Source: Druceiella hillmani (Eukaryota; Arthropoda; Insecta; Lepidoptera; Hepialidae). From it: DNA of 64,000 bases. A program made the position numbers and the translations under genes. Below, piece by piece: positions 1 to 13,100 of this stretch; position 1 is the stretch's first letter, and each line of letters opens with the position of its first letter. Location: positions 328,501 through 392,500 of the forward strand of contig JAYKKI010000133.1 in NCBI GenBank assembly GCA_039881145.1, read 5' to 3'. The notes beneath the pieces are model-generated. The model worked only from the letters and a program-made list of their open reading frames with translations, did no database searches and was not told the origin of the DNA.

Positions 1-3000
1 TATGATAGTTAATACGTACTTTGAAATCAAGGAAGCGACTTTAGATAACAAAACTGTGTCATATCTTATATAAAACTACTAATGGAAATTTGGTTAAACG
101 TGACACCTTTAATAAAAATGGATATTTTATTAAGTAGTATATTAATAAAATGATACAACTTTTGACTTAATCATTGTTTTCTCAATTCCTCATTATATTC
201 TGAAATTCATACTTTTTCCATTGTTCAACAAAGCATACTGAATCCGTAACACCTCCAATAATCATTCTCAAAATGTCATACAGATCGGAATGTCAAGTGA
301 CCTATTATATTTTTGTTCTAGACTAAATAACGTTTTATTGAAATTCTCAATAATTTTTTACTTTACATTTAATGATCAAGTTTGATTTCCTTTATGAACG
401 TTTTATATTCGTAAAAACCTGCTTAAACAAATGCTTCCGATTTTGTATAAATATTGTTTTGCTATTTTGGAACCTTTTTAAAAATATTCGTAATCGTTTT
501 GCTTTAAAATCACCATATTAAAAAAAGGATAAGCATATTTCCCTTGTTGTGATCCATATATTTGTTATACTATTACTACGCATTTAAATCGACTTCTGAT
601 TGATTCCTTTGGATGTATCAATTTGTCAAATACCTATGTTTCTCCGATGACAGTTAAAATTATTTTATAATTTATGCCTGTGCCGATTTTTTCATCTAGA
701 TTTAGGCATTGCTTAACTCAGTGTCGGTTGATTACATATCGCTATAAACTATCAGAAGAAAAAATATACTAAATATGTTGAAGATATTACGTCAACACGA
801 CTAGTAATATTTACGTTTCTCAGTGAAATTCATTTACCTAAAAAAACACTAAAAAGTGTATTTCTTTTCCGAAAATATACGTTGGTCACTAAACAAGCTA
901 TTGAAGATTTCTCATGTGTATACTAAATTAAAGTTAGAGAAAATTTAAAAAAAACTTTTATTGTGCCTTTGATTTTCTTTTTTTATATAATGAATTAAAT
1001 CACGTCATATAAAATTATGCATACAAATAAATGACGTGTAATACACTCGAATTAATCTCAAACGGCCTTCGCGGAGTAATATGAAATTAAAGTTTGGTCT
1101 TTTCAGAATAATTGATGGTTAGTTAAAGTTTTCTAGTTGCTTTGAGTTATTTTAAGATATCCAATTATTTGTGCTTACCGTTATTATTGCAAAAGTTAAT
1201 TTTGGATTGAATCTAGAAAGTTTCTTTGAATCATCTTTTTTTTTCAAAATAAATCTAATTGTACAATTTTAATTTACGATACATTCTTTCATTAAAATTA
1301 TTGTCATTTTTTATTTCCTCTCCTTGCCACATACGGTTAAGATAATTGTTGTTAATTATAGTAAATTTAAAACTTATTGCTATAAATAAAATTTGGGAAA
1401 AATAAAGAAAGAGAGTCAATATTATTTTAAATGTATTTATATAAGTTTTCATTGCTATTTAAACTTTTGCAAGCATTGTTTATAACGGAAAATATTTACG
1501 TATCTCAGAAAACACTTGTTTTAATTATCACGAGTTAATAATTTTTAAATAAAATGAAAGGGCAATAATAATGCCGTTGAAGCTATAATCCATATTTTAG
1601 AAATAAAACATATTTGAATTTATCAAGAATAGTAATTATATCTCCAAGTACTTTTTTTAATTATATATCCAATTTCTTTCTACAAAAAAGTAAATATATG
1701 TATAAAAACAAAAATAATTGATTACTAGAATTTTCCCATAAAATGTAAGATATTTTGCTAAAATTAATTTAATAATTCAAAAAAGAAGAACACATTTTAG
1801 TAGAGTTAATTGTTACCTTTTATTACTACAAAGACGTTGCGTTAATCACCTTTCATAAGGATTTGTTTTAATGTTTGGTTGATTAATGATCCATAAAAAC
1901 ATAATTACGCAGTAGTTAAAAATATATTTATTATTATGTGTGCATTTTTCGAAGCCATCAAAAGTTCCACGCGTTCTCATACAGTCGCTATATTGTAAAA
2001 AACTTTTTTACTTCCTTTCAAATTACATTTTTTTACTACTTCAAAAGTTTATTTTACAAATATATATTTGCAAAGATTTTTCCAACAGACACTTAACATT
2101 ATCAAAGAAATTAAATATTTTGGATTAGGTATAGAAACTTGGCATAATGCTTAGTTTAGATTTTTTAGCAGAACTAGCAAAAATAAGACTAAGTGATGCG
2201 TGTTTCAACGAAGAACTGGATATTGAAAATTAAAAAAAAAATAATCATTTAAAGTGTTTTTTGGAAGCATCACAATAGTAAAAAATATTGAATTGCAATA
2301 AAAACACGTTTAATAATAAATTATACTTATTTTTGTTTGGTGAAATACTTCTAACAACATGTTTTATAATTTATTTATGAACTTTTGACAGTAGGAAATG
2401 ACACCGTTCAAGTGCGATACGTAGTCAATCGCTTGGGGGGTTTGGTACCCATTTTTTAGTCACGTATACTTGATATAAAATTTTGATTATGAACTCTTTG
2501 AACATGACTATTTACATGGACTTAAAAGCACAATAAATATTTAACAATACCTAATGTAAATTAGTAACTGGAAAAAGAAATGACGTGCGTTTAGACATAG
2601 TTTGGAGAAAAATTATTTTTCATGAATAATAACCCATATGGACGTAACAGTGCAGTAAACATTTAATATAACACCTAGTATAAGTTAGCATGGAGTATAC
2701 ACGCATTATAGCAAATATTTAAAAGATGATAACCTCTAGAATACTTGTCGTAGTTTCCTACTTACTAACTTTGCGTAAACTTTGAAAAACAATATTTCGT
2801 CACAATTTTAGGTAAAATAGTTTTTGAAATAAAGGGTAGTGACATAATTTTTTAATATTGTCAATTATATCACTGAAGATATATTATATAAAAATGTAAA
2901 AAAAATATTTTGTGGCTCTTATAACTAGCCAATTAAAAATATATCGACAAGAGATATTTGGATATTTTATAGCTCTGCAATAATTTTTATATAAATATTT

Positions 3001-3690
3001 CTGAATGATAACTGTTGAGATATATGCGAGTTAATATGATTTATTACTACGCCCAATTTCATAATTTTATTCACCAGTGCCATATTTCAATTTATTCCAT
3101 ATTAATGAAACAACTAAACTGTTTTAAGTACAGTGAAAGTTTCAGTTAGGTAGAATAATTTATTTAAATATAAAATTTTCATCAAACATTAAATATTGTT
3201 GGAAAACACAGAAGAGGCGCGCTTTAACACTACTTTGTTACAATTTATGACCAGAAAAGAACTTACAGAAAACTGCACAAATTTTTATAAACTAACAATG
3301 TTCTAATCTATCCGGGCTGTGTAAACACATGTTATATGCTTAAATCAATATCGGACTCATGTTTAGAAGAGCATTAGAAATTGAAATTATATTTTGCTTT
3401 GAAAAGCTGATCTTTAGGTGAATTTGGATATTTACGAAAAAAATATTTAGGAAAATTTTACCAAAAATGTATGCTTTCTGGTAATGGTACAAAAATGATT
3501 TAATAAAATGTAGCGTGTGTAATTTAGTTTTCTGACAAATATTCAAATTATTATATTTTGATGCCTAAGAACTGTAAATAAAAGCAAATAATTCCGAAGA
3601 CCACTTTTAAATATTACTAAGTATTTTATTCATTAATATTCAAATTCACTCAAAGATTAGCTTTTCAATTCTCGCGTCAGTTTGACAAAA
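1..3690. other. AT-rich DNA, no gene recognised
   Basis: Both strands are dense in stops and the longest open frames are about 65 codons with no recognisable motif. Homopolymer A/T runs and short TA-rich stretches dominate. I see no transposon ends, RNA gene or long repeat. A small patch around 1,050-1,080 is slightly richer in CpG but has no other support. Confidence 0.6.
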
Positions 3691-3719
3691 ATGGCTGTGA
3701 CAGACAAACAGACGGCCAG
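3691..3719 (+). other. possible first coding exon (ATG followed by strong splice donor)
   Basis: An ATG in a good insect start context (AAAAATGGCT) opens nine codons plus two bases and then meets a strong donor, CCAG|GTGAGTA, giving a phase-2 exon. Similar ATG-plus-donor arrangements of the same phase occur at 6,682 and 12,974. No downstream exon that continues a recognisable protein was found, and the GACAGACAAACAGACGG-like wording is also common in arthropod repeats. Treat as speculative. Confidence 0.12.
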
Positions 3720-4325
3720 GTGAGTACATGATATTTTCGTTTTTTCTTTTATAGTTTGGTATCTTATAAATATTTTTAATTAATATTGAAAACATGAATG
3801 CTTTCTTAAAATACAGTTGTGCTAATTCTAAATATAATGTTCGGTATTTTGCTTAAAGATTTATATAATGGGTTAGACATTTTAGTTTACTTCTTAGATT
3901 ATTTAAATTTTGTAGCTATTTGGCTTTAAATTATATTATATAATTCGTATGTATCTGGAATCAAATACCCTTTTTAACTTACAATGCCTTATAATATATT
4001 AAAACTAACATATCCGCAAAGCGTATAATTCGTTAAGTTTACATGTTCTTTAAATAAGTAGCAATCAATCAAAAAGGCTTATGAAGCACGAGTAAATTTC
4101 GCCCTGCGTGTGTTTCGCACACATTTACGTATTTATAAATATTTATTGGTAAATATTATTTATATTACACTATTATTATAAAACTATTATTTATAAAATT
4201 ATAATTTTCACAACCAAAATATCTTGCCTCCTTTATCTTTTACTGAAAAATATTTTTTTCAGATTTATTCCTTCACTTGCGCTGTAAAACCTTATTCCAT
4301 AACATGTTTACATTCATGTTTACAG

Positions 4326-4492
4326 CTCCAAGCGATCGTAGACCTAATTTTCATATTAATTTCGACTTGGTACCTCCACGCGTTCCTGAGAAATTTGATA
4401 GACTGGTAAACGCAAAACGAAGTAATTTTGAAGGGATCGTTTTTTTCCTTTTGCAGTATAGAACCCTAAAATATGCGAAGGTACTCACGTAA
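4326..4492 (+). other. possible two-piece exon with 51-bp intron-like gap
   Basis: A frame open from 4,277 to 4,492 includes the peptide PNFHINFDLVPPRVPEKF, more protein-like in composition than neighbouring frames. An acceptor-like TTTACAG precedes 4,326. A donor-like GTAAAC at 4,406 and a pyrimidine-rich TTTTTTCCTTTTGCAG ending at 4,456 would remove exactly 51 bp in phase 0, the size of a typical small insect intron. The frame is open with or without that removal, so the sequence does not decide. No domain was recognised; this could be chance or a relic exon. Confidence 0.15.
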
Positions 4493-5091
4493 TTAAAATG
4501 TTTCATTCTATTATGTTGGAACCTTTATTACTAGAAAAACGACGACAATACTTCAGTACACTATAATGTCTGGTGTTTAAATCTATATTAAGGACTGGAT
4601 AGCTGAGCTATTTGATGTATGGAAAAAAATATTAGACTTTAACCTTACCTTCGTAAACATATTTAGCGAAAAGATGTATCTATTGGAAAGTACTTAGGTC
4701 TCTACTAAATTTCAGTTTTACGACTATGCTGTAATCTTTATTCAGCTCAACCACCTTACACCCTACTTGATCTTCACACTTGTGCAACCGCATCATTTAA
4801 ACTACCGATTAACTTTCAAAAAACACATTTAGGTTTATACATATATAGAACAGTCTATAATAAGAGGTGTCCTTGTCAAACGATCGAACAATTTATGAAT
4901 GTTCTTTAATATCAGAGCGCAAAGTTTGATGAGAGCTCACTTAGCTGATATTTATTAGACTTTATGTTTAAGTATCCATTTACTCAAATACAATGATGAT
5001 TGAATATTTACCAAAGACAAATATGCATATCTAAACGCGAACTTGCTCTGACTTATCTGATATTTGCTTAAATTTTGCGTTTTATTTTTAT
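4493..5091. other. AT-rich DNA, nothing recognised
   Basis: No open frame, repeat or transposon end could be supported here. Confidence 0.5.
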
Positions 5092-5104
5092 AATGGTTTT
5101 ATTT

Positions 5105-5334
5105 ATTGAATATATTTGGCGTTAATTTTGTAGAAATTCATTATTCACAATTAAATGAAACTACGTGATGTAGTATTATTTCTACTATCTTTAATTTCTT
5201 TACCACGACCTAGGTTTCGTTGTATTACAACATCTTCAGGAGGGATATAAGCAAAGATCTTTGAACCTAGGTCGTGGTAAAGAAATTAAAGATAGTAGAA
5301 ATAATACTACATCACGTAGTTTCATTTAATTGTG
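5105..5334 (+). mobile_element. fold-back element copy 1 (two inverted arms, one-sided extension)
   Basis: The left end ATTGAATATATTTGGCGTTA leads through a roughly 40-bp extension into CACAATTAAATGAAACTACG, the start of an inverted arm. The mirrored arm ends in CATTTAATTGTG at 5,334. The element is flanked by a perfect 13-bp duplication AATGGTTTTATTT (5,092-5,104 and 5,335-5,347). The arms include TTTCTTTACCACGACCTAGG and its complement. The right arm is shorter and lacks the inner part of the ribozyme-like motif. It encodes nothing. The long target duplication argues against a standard cut-and-paste MITE. Confidence 0.85.
5213..5244 (-). ncRNA. hammerhead-ribozyme-like motif in fold-back copy 1
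   Basis: Read on the minus strand this contains a CTGAAGA box (fits the CUGANGA core), a hairpin GTTGT/ACAAC, then GAAA, a tiny stem CC-TA-GG, the cleavage-type dinucleotide TC, and GTGG that could pair with sequence before the CTGAAGA box. In this copy the first strand reads CTC rather than CCAC, so stem I has a mismatch; other copies have CCAC. One extra T lies between the core box and stem II, which departs from the textbook hammerhead. Activity is not implied. Confidence 0.4.
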
Positions 5335-5347
5335 AATGGTTTTATTT

Positions 5348-5970
5348 TAAATATTGATGTGAATGTAATATTTATAAACGCTTTTGATTAAAGCTTACTT
5401 TTAAGCATTTTGGTGTTATTTTCAGGATATGTTTTGATTTTTTTTTATTTTAATACCAGTATGGTGTTATGGTCAATGAGAAAATAGACATCGACACACA
5501 GATGTTTAAATCATGTCTCTATGTAATAATGAGGAGCTCAGACCTTTTAATGATAATCTCCCTTAATTTTTCCTAATAACCTTGATTAAAATACGAAGTG
5601 ATAGTGCAAACTAAACTTAGCAGTATAAGCTTAGTGTAAAGTAACAGGAAATATTGACCATGAATTTAGGAAAGTTGTCGTATATAATATTGAAATAATG
5701 GTGAAATGTGCTCGATTTATTATTCAAAGTTAACATCAAGTTTTCCAGTAATCTGTATCAAAGAAAATTGATTAAAATTAACATCAAATGCGAAAAATGC
5801 AACTTTATGATATGATGTAGGTCAATAGTTACAAATATTAAAACATAACTTTAATTAGCAACTCTCGATGAAAATATTTTAAAATTGTAAATGTTAATCA
5901 CATAAGCAAACGTCAATGACTTAAGGCTAAATTAATTTTTTGCTTCAAATGTAGGCATGGGTGGAACAAA
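5348..5970. other. AT-rich DNA, nothing recognised
   Basis: No open frame or repeat was supported before the mariner fragment. The mariner terminal repeats were sought here and not found. Confidence 0.5.
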
Positions 5971-5973
5971 TAG

Positions 5974-6120
5974 GAATTTAAGTATCCAAACCTGAACTCA
6001 ATAATGCTGAGCCAGTGGTGGAATAGCAAGGGTATTATTCATTGGAATTTGCTTCTGGAAGGATACACCGTGAATGCAGAAATTTACTGTGGGCCTTTAG
6101 ATCGATTAATATCAGATTAA
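5974..6120 (+). pseudogene. mariner transposase fragment (dead)
   Basis: One open frame of 48 codons reads ...PNLNSIMLSQWWNSKGIIHW followed by NLLLEGYTVNAEIYCGPLDRL. This matches the conserved mariner-family catalytic stretch around the second acidic residue (typically WWD, then G-I/V-I-H, then ELL, then T-x-N-x-x-x-Y, then L-x-x-L). The catalytic Asp expected directly after WW is Asn here, so this copy could not be active. The rest of the usual roughly 345-residue protein is missing: an in-frame TAG precedes it at 5,971 and TAA ends it at 6,118-6,120. No flanking terminal repeats were identified. Confidence 0.75.
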
Positions 6121-7095
6121 GTATTTTAAATTAATGTGTTCATTTCTTACTAATAAAACTAGACTCTATCCTTGATAATATACTCATAAAAATTAAAATT
6201 TGTTTTGAATTTTGCTGGTTATATTATACTTTTTTTCCCTCAACTAAGAAAGAAGAGAAGTCCATTTTACATAGGATATATACTTTGTCATTACTCTTGT
6301 ATGCTGGAAAAATACTTTTTAAACAAAATATTCTTTTTAGTCTTGAAACCATATATTAATTGTAATCATGAAGCCAAATATGTAAAAACCAATTATGAAA
6401 TACCTACTGTTTAATGCCGATTTTGAATACCAAAAATGCGAGTAGTCTATAGAAATAAATTGCTAATTTTATTTTTCTGTTAAAATTAGAAATGTATAGA
6501 AAATTGCGTCGCTCGTAATGGGAATTTAACTCTTTACTTCTTGCACAATATGTCACAATTTAAGTCGTCAAGTAACAATGACTAGAGCCTCTTTGACTAA
6601 TAGGTAACCAGTAATGACATTTAATATATTACTAGTCTTATAAATATTCAGTTTAATGTAGCAAGAAAATTAACAGAAAAAATGGACATATTGCGAGAGA
6701 AACAAAGGTACGTCAGAGTGTATTAGAGTACATCGTAAACAAGCAACCATTCTGTGGTAGTTTAAATATTAAATAAGAAGTTGGTGTTCAAGGTTGAGGA
6801 CATTTGTGTAATTCTGACACATCATGCTCACATTTGTAAAATTGACTCATCGTGATTTTATTGGTTATGTTAGTTAACTGTAATTTTGCGATATGAATAA
6901 AATAAAATAATACTAATTCAAGGTAATTTCATTGCCAATTTCATCTGAGTATATGTATGCGATTGAATTGAATAGGTATAGGTTAAAATCAATATCTTAT
7001 TATATGCCAGCAAATTGGGAAAAATGTACTTTTCAAGGAAAATTAAGCATTGAAAAAAATCAGAACAAATTCTCCGGAATAATGAATAGTAAAAT
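6121..7095. other. AT-rich DNA with one ATG-plus-donor signal
   Basis: No gene recognised. At 6,682-6,707 an ATG is followed by eight codons and AAAG|GTACGT, a donor-like site in phase 2, resembling the arrangement at 3,691. Frames at 6,205-6,414 and 6,932-7,129 show no known motif. Confidence 0.35.
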
Positions 7096-9640
7096 ATATA
7101 CGTCTAATGCGTATCTTAAATCAGGGTAAAGACATTGATCGAGGTAGTAAAAAGTAAACCGACAAGGTCATAAATGCAATATTTTTTTTATTTTACTGCG
7201 TTCGATTCAGAGAAACGCCTGTGAAAATGACGCAAAACCTGAAAATAAAGTAAACAAGGTTATAAATTGAAAAAATAGTATCAGTAACCCTTAGTGAGCC
7301 TTCGTCAATAGCTGTATCTTAATAGACGAAAACAACTAGGAAATAACAAAAACGAAGCAACTATTTAGCTTCACTTGTTTCATAATTAGACGAATTTATA
7401 TTCTAGCTTGTCGTAATACCTTCAATAATCATTTGTAATATTGCCAAATAAGTGTCATTTTTCTTATGGTAATCCATATTTATTGATAGATTTTGTCCCT
7501 AATTTGCTGGTACAGCTCATTTGTTGTATCCAATTTCTAATAACAGTGAAATATGGGCCAATAATAAACCGTCTCACATCTTTGCAAAAATTAAATTTTT
7601 GGTATTCTTATTCAATATTTACAGTATTTATATCAAATTTGGTAACAGATAACTTTTTATACCAAATTACAATCCTTTAGTAATAGTAGCTGCTTAAGTC
7701 CAATCCAGTATAGAATATTAAAATCAAAAGAAATTATTATATTGAATTATATAATTATCCTACATAAAATAAATATAAGGTAGTGACTTCAGAAATAGGA
7801 TTCACGTTGCTCTAAAATCATTTTAATATCTCTTGCAAATCTTTGCTCGCACGTAGTTCACGGTTTCTGGCCACTCAGCAATCACTAATGTTATAGCAGT
7901 ACTGGCAATTTTCATCCATTCTCTTTGAGTGTATTAAATTTGATAGTATTAGATTTGATTTTAACTGAGCTATTAGAGTTTTAAAATGTTTCAAACAAAA
8001 CTTTTGCTCATTTGGGCGCAATCGCCTCCCCATAGCTGAAAATGATTTTAAAATATTTTCACGTCAAATAAATATTGTCAATTACCGTATTTCATTGATG
8101 AAATAGCCATATCATTACAAAATAGATTATATATATATATGTATCACCTTTACCTTTTCGTCATCTGGTTGGCAGTGACAATAAACCTCCATCTTCAAAA
8201 TCTAATGATTTAGAAAATAAATTCCATGGTTCCTTTGAAGACATCAAAACCGTCAATTCTATGACATCTGAAATCTACTTTCAAGTCATGAATGTATGGC
8301 AATATTTCCAGTGAATAAAGTGGATACGTGAGCATGGTTTTATTTCCTCCAGGTCCTTAATTTTTGCGAATTGCTTTAAAAAATTAAGGAGAAAATAAAC
8401 TAGTCCCAAGTGAATACTAAGTTTGTAAAGTACCGGTTATAATAAATTACTTGTAATAAATGACGCCCTTAATCTATAATTATTACCTCAGCATTATGTT
8501 TTGGTAAAAGCTTAGTCATCTTTTATTTCAGAAGCATTTATTTTTCTTATACTGAGCCTTTGTTACTTATGTATTTTAAACATGTAACGTACTAAAAGCA
8601 AGCAACCCATTTCTCATCAGAAATTACTAATTACTTCAGCCCACCGTAATTACGTGTTAATGTTAATTTTATTTTTTAATGTAATGCACTTTTAAATTTT
8701 CTCTATATTAATCAAATGCACTTAAACACATTTATATATTGTCATAAAATATTCTGAAACTTTTGCCAAACTTTATATAAAAATCTATATCAATTGAAAG
8801 GACACACAACTGAAAACATTTGACGGCATTGTGGCAAAGTAAAGAAACATGTTAACCGGAACGCATCTTAGCAGCTAATATTATGAATATTTATTGGGAC
8901 ATTTTGGATGAAAGGAAGTATGGGATAGTAAATGCTTGAAAATGTAGATAAATGATAAAGTTTCATATATTATGTAAATATCTTCATGACATATTTTTAT
9001 GGGTTCGCACAACAAAAAAAAAACAGACATAAAGAGAGCTCCTATGAAATCAAAGACGTCTGTCTGCCATAGCAATTGTTCTCAGTAATATTTTACCTAG
9101 AGACTTAATATTTTGCACAGAAATAACGACCGTTACCATGCAGATTTATAAATAACTTACACTTCAAATGAGGCAAAAAACCTCCAATGAGTGAGCCAGG
9201 ATTATTCAGTTTCTTCCAATTAGTGACATTTTAAGTAAACTTAAGGGTATATATTATTAATACCTTTAATCTTTATGCCATAATAATTGATTTCTTATAA
9301 CATAGGGGTGGTTAGATTCATACTAGATCAGCAGGAAATTAAATGAATTAAAATACAAAACGTCGATGAACAAAAGTAAGAAAGGAATGAGTAGAGAATG
9401 CTCTAATTGGGAAATAATAACGCATTTTAAAACAGAATCAGTGCAAATTTTTTCTCATTTATTGATTGATTCTTTTAAGAAAATAAATGGAGAAAAAACA
9501 AGTTAACGCATAGAATCTAATCCATCGATTAAATGATGTGCCAACTTGATGGTGAAAAGACATTAGCTAGTCATTAACGATATCGACCAATCATCTTCTG
9601 ATAATTAGAGGAAGAATTTTTTTTTATGTACTGATAAATT
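7096..9640. repeat. long direct repeat, copy 1 (partner at 62,036-64,000)
   Basis: Blocks of clear similarity occur in the same order and orientation as in 62,036-64,000. Examples are the ACATTGATCG start (7,132 and 62,069), AGTGAGCCTTCGTCA (7,293 and 62,236), GTGACTTCAGAAATAGGATT (7,784 and 62,757), GACAATAAACCTCCATC (8,177 and 63,205) and ACATTAGCTAGTCATTAACG (9,560 and 63,926). Roughly 0.7 kb present here (about 8,230-8,950) is missing from the other copy. No coding region was recognised. It could be an unknown transposon or a segmental duplication. Confidence 0.8.
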
Positions 9641-9665
9641 TTATCGGTGCTCTTATGTGAATATA

Positions 9666-9791
9666 TTAGGTTGGCAACTTATAAACCCGCCATCTCTGTA
9701 CACAAACTTTTAAATTTTTTACGTGTAGTCAATAAACCAATCTTTAATCGAAATAGATCAAAAAAGGCGAGTTTATAAGTTGTCAACCTAA
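9666..9791. mobile_element. 126-bp mariner-type MITE
   Basis: Terminal inverted repeats of 26 bp (9,666-9,691 and 9,766-9,791) begin TTAGGTTGGCAACTTATAAA and match with two differences. A TA dinucleotide lies immediately outside each end (9,664-9,665 and 9,792-9,793), as expected for Tc1/mariner insertion. The TTAGGTTGGCAAC end resembles ends known for mariner elements. The 74-bp interior is non-coding, so it would depend on a mariner transposase from elsewhere. Confidence 0.88.
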
Positions 9792-10000
9792 TAAAATTAA
9801 TTCTGAAATCCCATATTTTCTATAACTTATAAAACAAGTGCAAGAATTCGTCAATATGACGTAGTTTGAAAGTGTTTTATTTATTTATTAATATATGTAC
9901 TGTAATATGTACAGTTAATACATACGGCGGATTTTTTAATTTTTGTATTGTGACGTATATAGCTAATACATATTTGTTAAAAGAGAGCAATCTCTTACAG
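9792..10000. other. AT-rich spacer
   Basis: Nothing recognised between the MITE and the GC-rich patch that follows. Confidence 0.5.
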
Positions 10001-10115
10001 CCAATGAGAACACCGTCCAGCTCCGCTCAATCAGCGGCCGGAAAGCGAACTCAGATTCCCGCGGTACACCGTGTCGTCAAGACCGTATGCCTTATGATCA
10101 ATCCTATACATCAAC
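10000..10115. other. GC/CpG-rich islet of unknown nature
   Basis: About 115 bases are strikingly richer in G, C and CpG than the surrounding DNA. They lie inside an open frame (9,866-10,135, plus strand), but the frame's first half is ordinary AT-rich sequence and no domain is recognisable. The 20 bases at 10,083-10,102 resemble 28,728-28,747 (GTATGCCTT-TGATCAA core). It could be a conserved regulatory site, an exon relic or a repeat fragment. Confidence 0.3.
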
Positions 10116-13100
10116 AAGGTGGTGTGTTGGAATAATCAAAAGTTATTATAATTATCATAGCATACTTTTTAAATATTTATTTATTTTTCAATATAATTTT
10201 ATAAATTTATAATTATTTGTAAGTAACAAGTACATTTTATGTAATAGAGCCATAAAGACCACTTCCCAACCATCATCTAAGATATCATGATTAGATTATG
10301 TTAAAAATCGGAAACTGTATGTAAATAAATTAAAGAATACTATATTTTCTTAATTATATATTAAGATTTCATCATACTTTCTTTCTTCATATTTTCTCAT
10401 TTCCCCTCACGCGTAGTGCATATTGTTAACTCGAATATCAATATTGCAAGCCCTAATTCTGTAAGACCATTAAAGTTAGTCAAACTCGTCAAGCAAAAAG
10501 CTGTTCTATAATTTTTATCTTTCTGAGCATGTAGATTTAATTGCGTTTGGATATAATACGTTACAAGTTTTTAAATATATCGTTGGCTTTAACAGTTAGT
10601 TCGTCACACTAAAGGCAATTATCATTAAATAAATCCTTATTTAGAGTTTTACGCAATTATACTCAAGACTTAGCGAGCCAATTCACTAACGAAACTTATA
10701 AAGACTTACAACATATCATGGTAGATTGACTTACATTTTTTGACACATAAAAGGAATTTAGTGGTGCTTACTGCAGCTTTCTGCCTGCACCAGTGTTTAT
10801 AATTATGCATTGTGAACAGGTGTGGTGCAGGCCTAATAATTTTTGACAGGATAATTCGATCGTTAAAAGTATACGATTGAGTGGTCTAACGAAAAAGCCT
10901 TCAAGTTTTTTGAACTATTATACAAAGACGCTTGTTTATGGGGTCTCCAGCAAAAAGGTTACTTAAATCTTTACTACTGCGGTAATTATGTTTTATGTTA
11001 TATGTTTTATCCAGGTTGAGAGATGAAAGTCAAAACATTCTTCAAAATGAATTAAATTTTGATAAAAATTACCAACTTCAAGCAATGGAGAAATGCAATC
11101 TTTAGAAAAGTGCATATCTCCTTTCAAGTTATTTCTTTATCTTTAAGTTTTTTAACACAATTTGCTTGATATTTGGGAGAAACCTAATTTCTAAAAAATA
11201 AATGTCTTAAAATATTGTTCCTATCTATTTAAGGAACACAGCGAGTTAGTTGGAAAATAATTTCCTGACCTTTTTGAATATCTACAAAGTATTCGGTAAC
11301 AAAATTAAAGAAAAATTATCGAAACTAAGTAGGCTCTATTACTTTATGAGTTATAGTCGCCTAACTTTTGACATATAGATACTTGGGTCTGAAAAATTTA
11401 TAGAAACTACACAAGTAACCCAAATTAACTGCAAAAGTAACTTTGTATTTTCAAATATACATTCATTGTGTACGTGAAGTATATACTAGCAAAATATTTA
11501 AATAGAAAGAAATGCGGAGCAATACATTTATATATCTTTATAGTGTGAAATAATATTATTTAAATATGTACAAATAATTATTAATATAATTTAAACTATA
11601 AAATGTTAATGTTATGGTATGTAACTAATTAAATATAAATACTTCGTACACTTAAATGTTTATAAATACCCGGATATGTAGAGATTTATTGTAGTGCAAG
11701 TTTTACTTGTATTTGTTTTATATGTTAATTTATCCGTATTTTAAATTTCTTGAATTTTTGAAAATTCTGTAGTTTTTTTGGAAACTAGAGCTAATGGTCT
11801 ATTTAACATTGCCGATAGAAATATGTAAAGAAACTTGTGTCATAAGAAATTCTAATTTCAATCACGTTCCGGTACGTTATCTTTTACGATCTGCTGTAAG
11901 TAATTTAATCCTAATATTATTATTAGGATTAAAAAACTCATTACTTATTATTAGTATTAGTTCATATCCTAGTATCATAGTATCATAGTTTGTTTAAGAT
12001 ATGCCTCTGTTCTATGATCATGACTCGCGCAGCTGAAATGTGATTTTCAAAATTAATTTTATCACAAATTTAAAAGTATAGTTATTATTTAACATTCGTT
12101 AGTGCTCTATGGATAAGTCGTTATAATAAAATGTAGTTCTAAGTTATTATTTTTATAAGCTTTATTCTCAAAAGTAAGGATTATAGGCTTTTCTTTTGAC
12201 TTGGAGTAAAAGAGTATAATAATATAAGCATATAGTATGAGCCCCCAGAGCCAAATATTATGAACGCTAAAATAATATGTACGCTATCAAATTATACTGC
12301 TATTTATATGTACTTTAACCTTTTATCTTTGTAAAATTCCCCGATAATGATGTATTGTCTTAATTAAAAGTAATAAAGCTAAGAAGGTGATTCTAAAATG
12401 CGACGATAGATAACACTGAGAGGATATTACGCATTTTTTTCCCTAATTGAGGGTTTTAAATTAGGCTTTTTCCAAATGAAATATTTTTTTACTTTTATTT
12501 TTATGGGTCCCTTTTAAATAGTCTGTTAGAAATAATCTTAAACAAATTTATTAAAGCACATGTTGATTTGTATAAATTTAAGTAAAATAGAACTGCTGTG
12601 AGATAGTAAAAAATGGAGCTATTTATTGTATACTTCATTCATATTCATACAAATTTAATTACGTATAAACTTTGGAACTTATTTTTTATTTTTATTATCC
12701 AAACTTTTTAAATACTTTGGAATGCCGTACCGGAATATTCTAATGATTACTTTTAATTCATTGCTTCCACCCCTTTTGATAGATCTTGTTAATGTATAGC
12801 CACCTAATTTTGATATGCGATATTATTCACACGGATTTTTACTTAAAGTAGCGGGTTGGTATTTGACTAATTAGATTGTTTCAACACATCTACACAGTGT
12901 TACTATATTCTATATGTTTATATTGCGGAGTGTGTCGATGATTCAATATTAATTTTTATCACTGAGTAAAAATATGGAGTTTCAGAAGTAAGTATGACAT
13001 TTCTCAAATTAAATAGTAGTCTATATTTAATTGGATCCATAAACTTTGAAGTGCTGTATATAGCAATAAATAATCAAACACACTTTTCATGTTCTCAGTA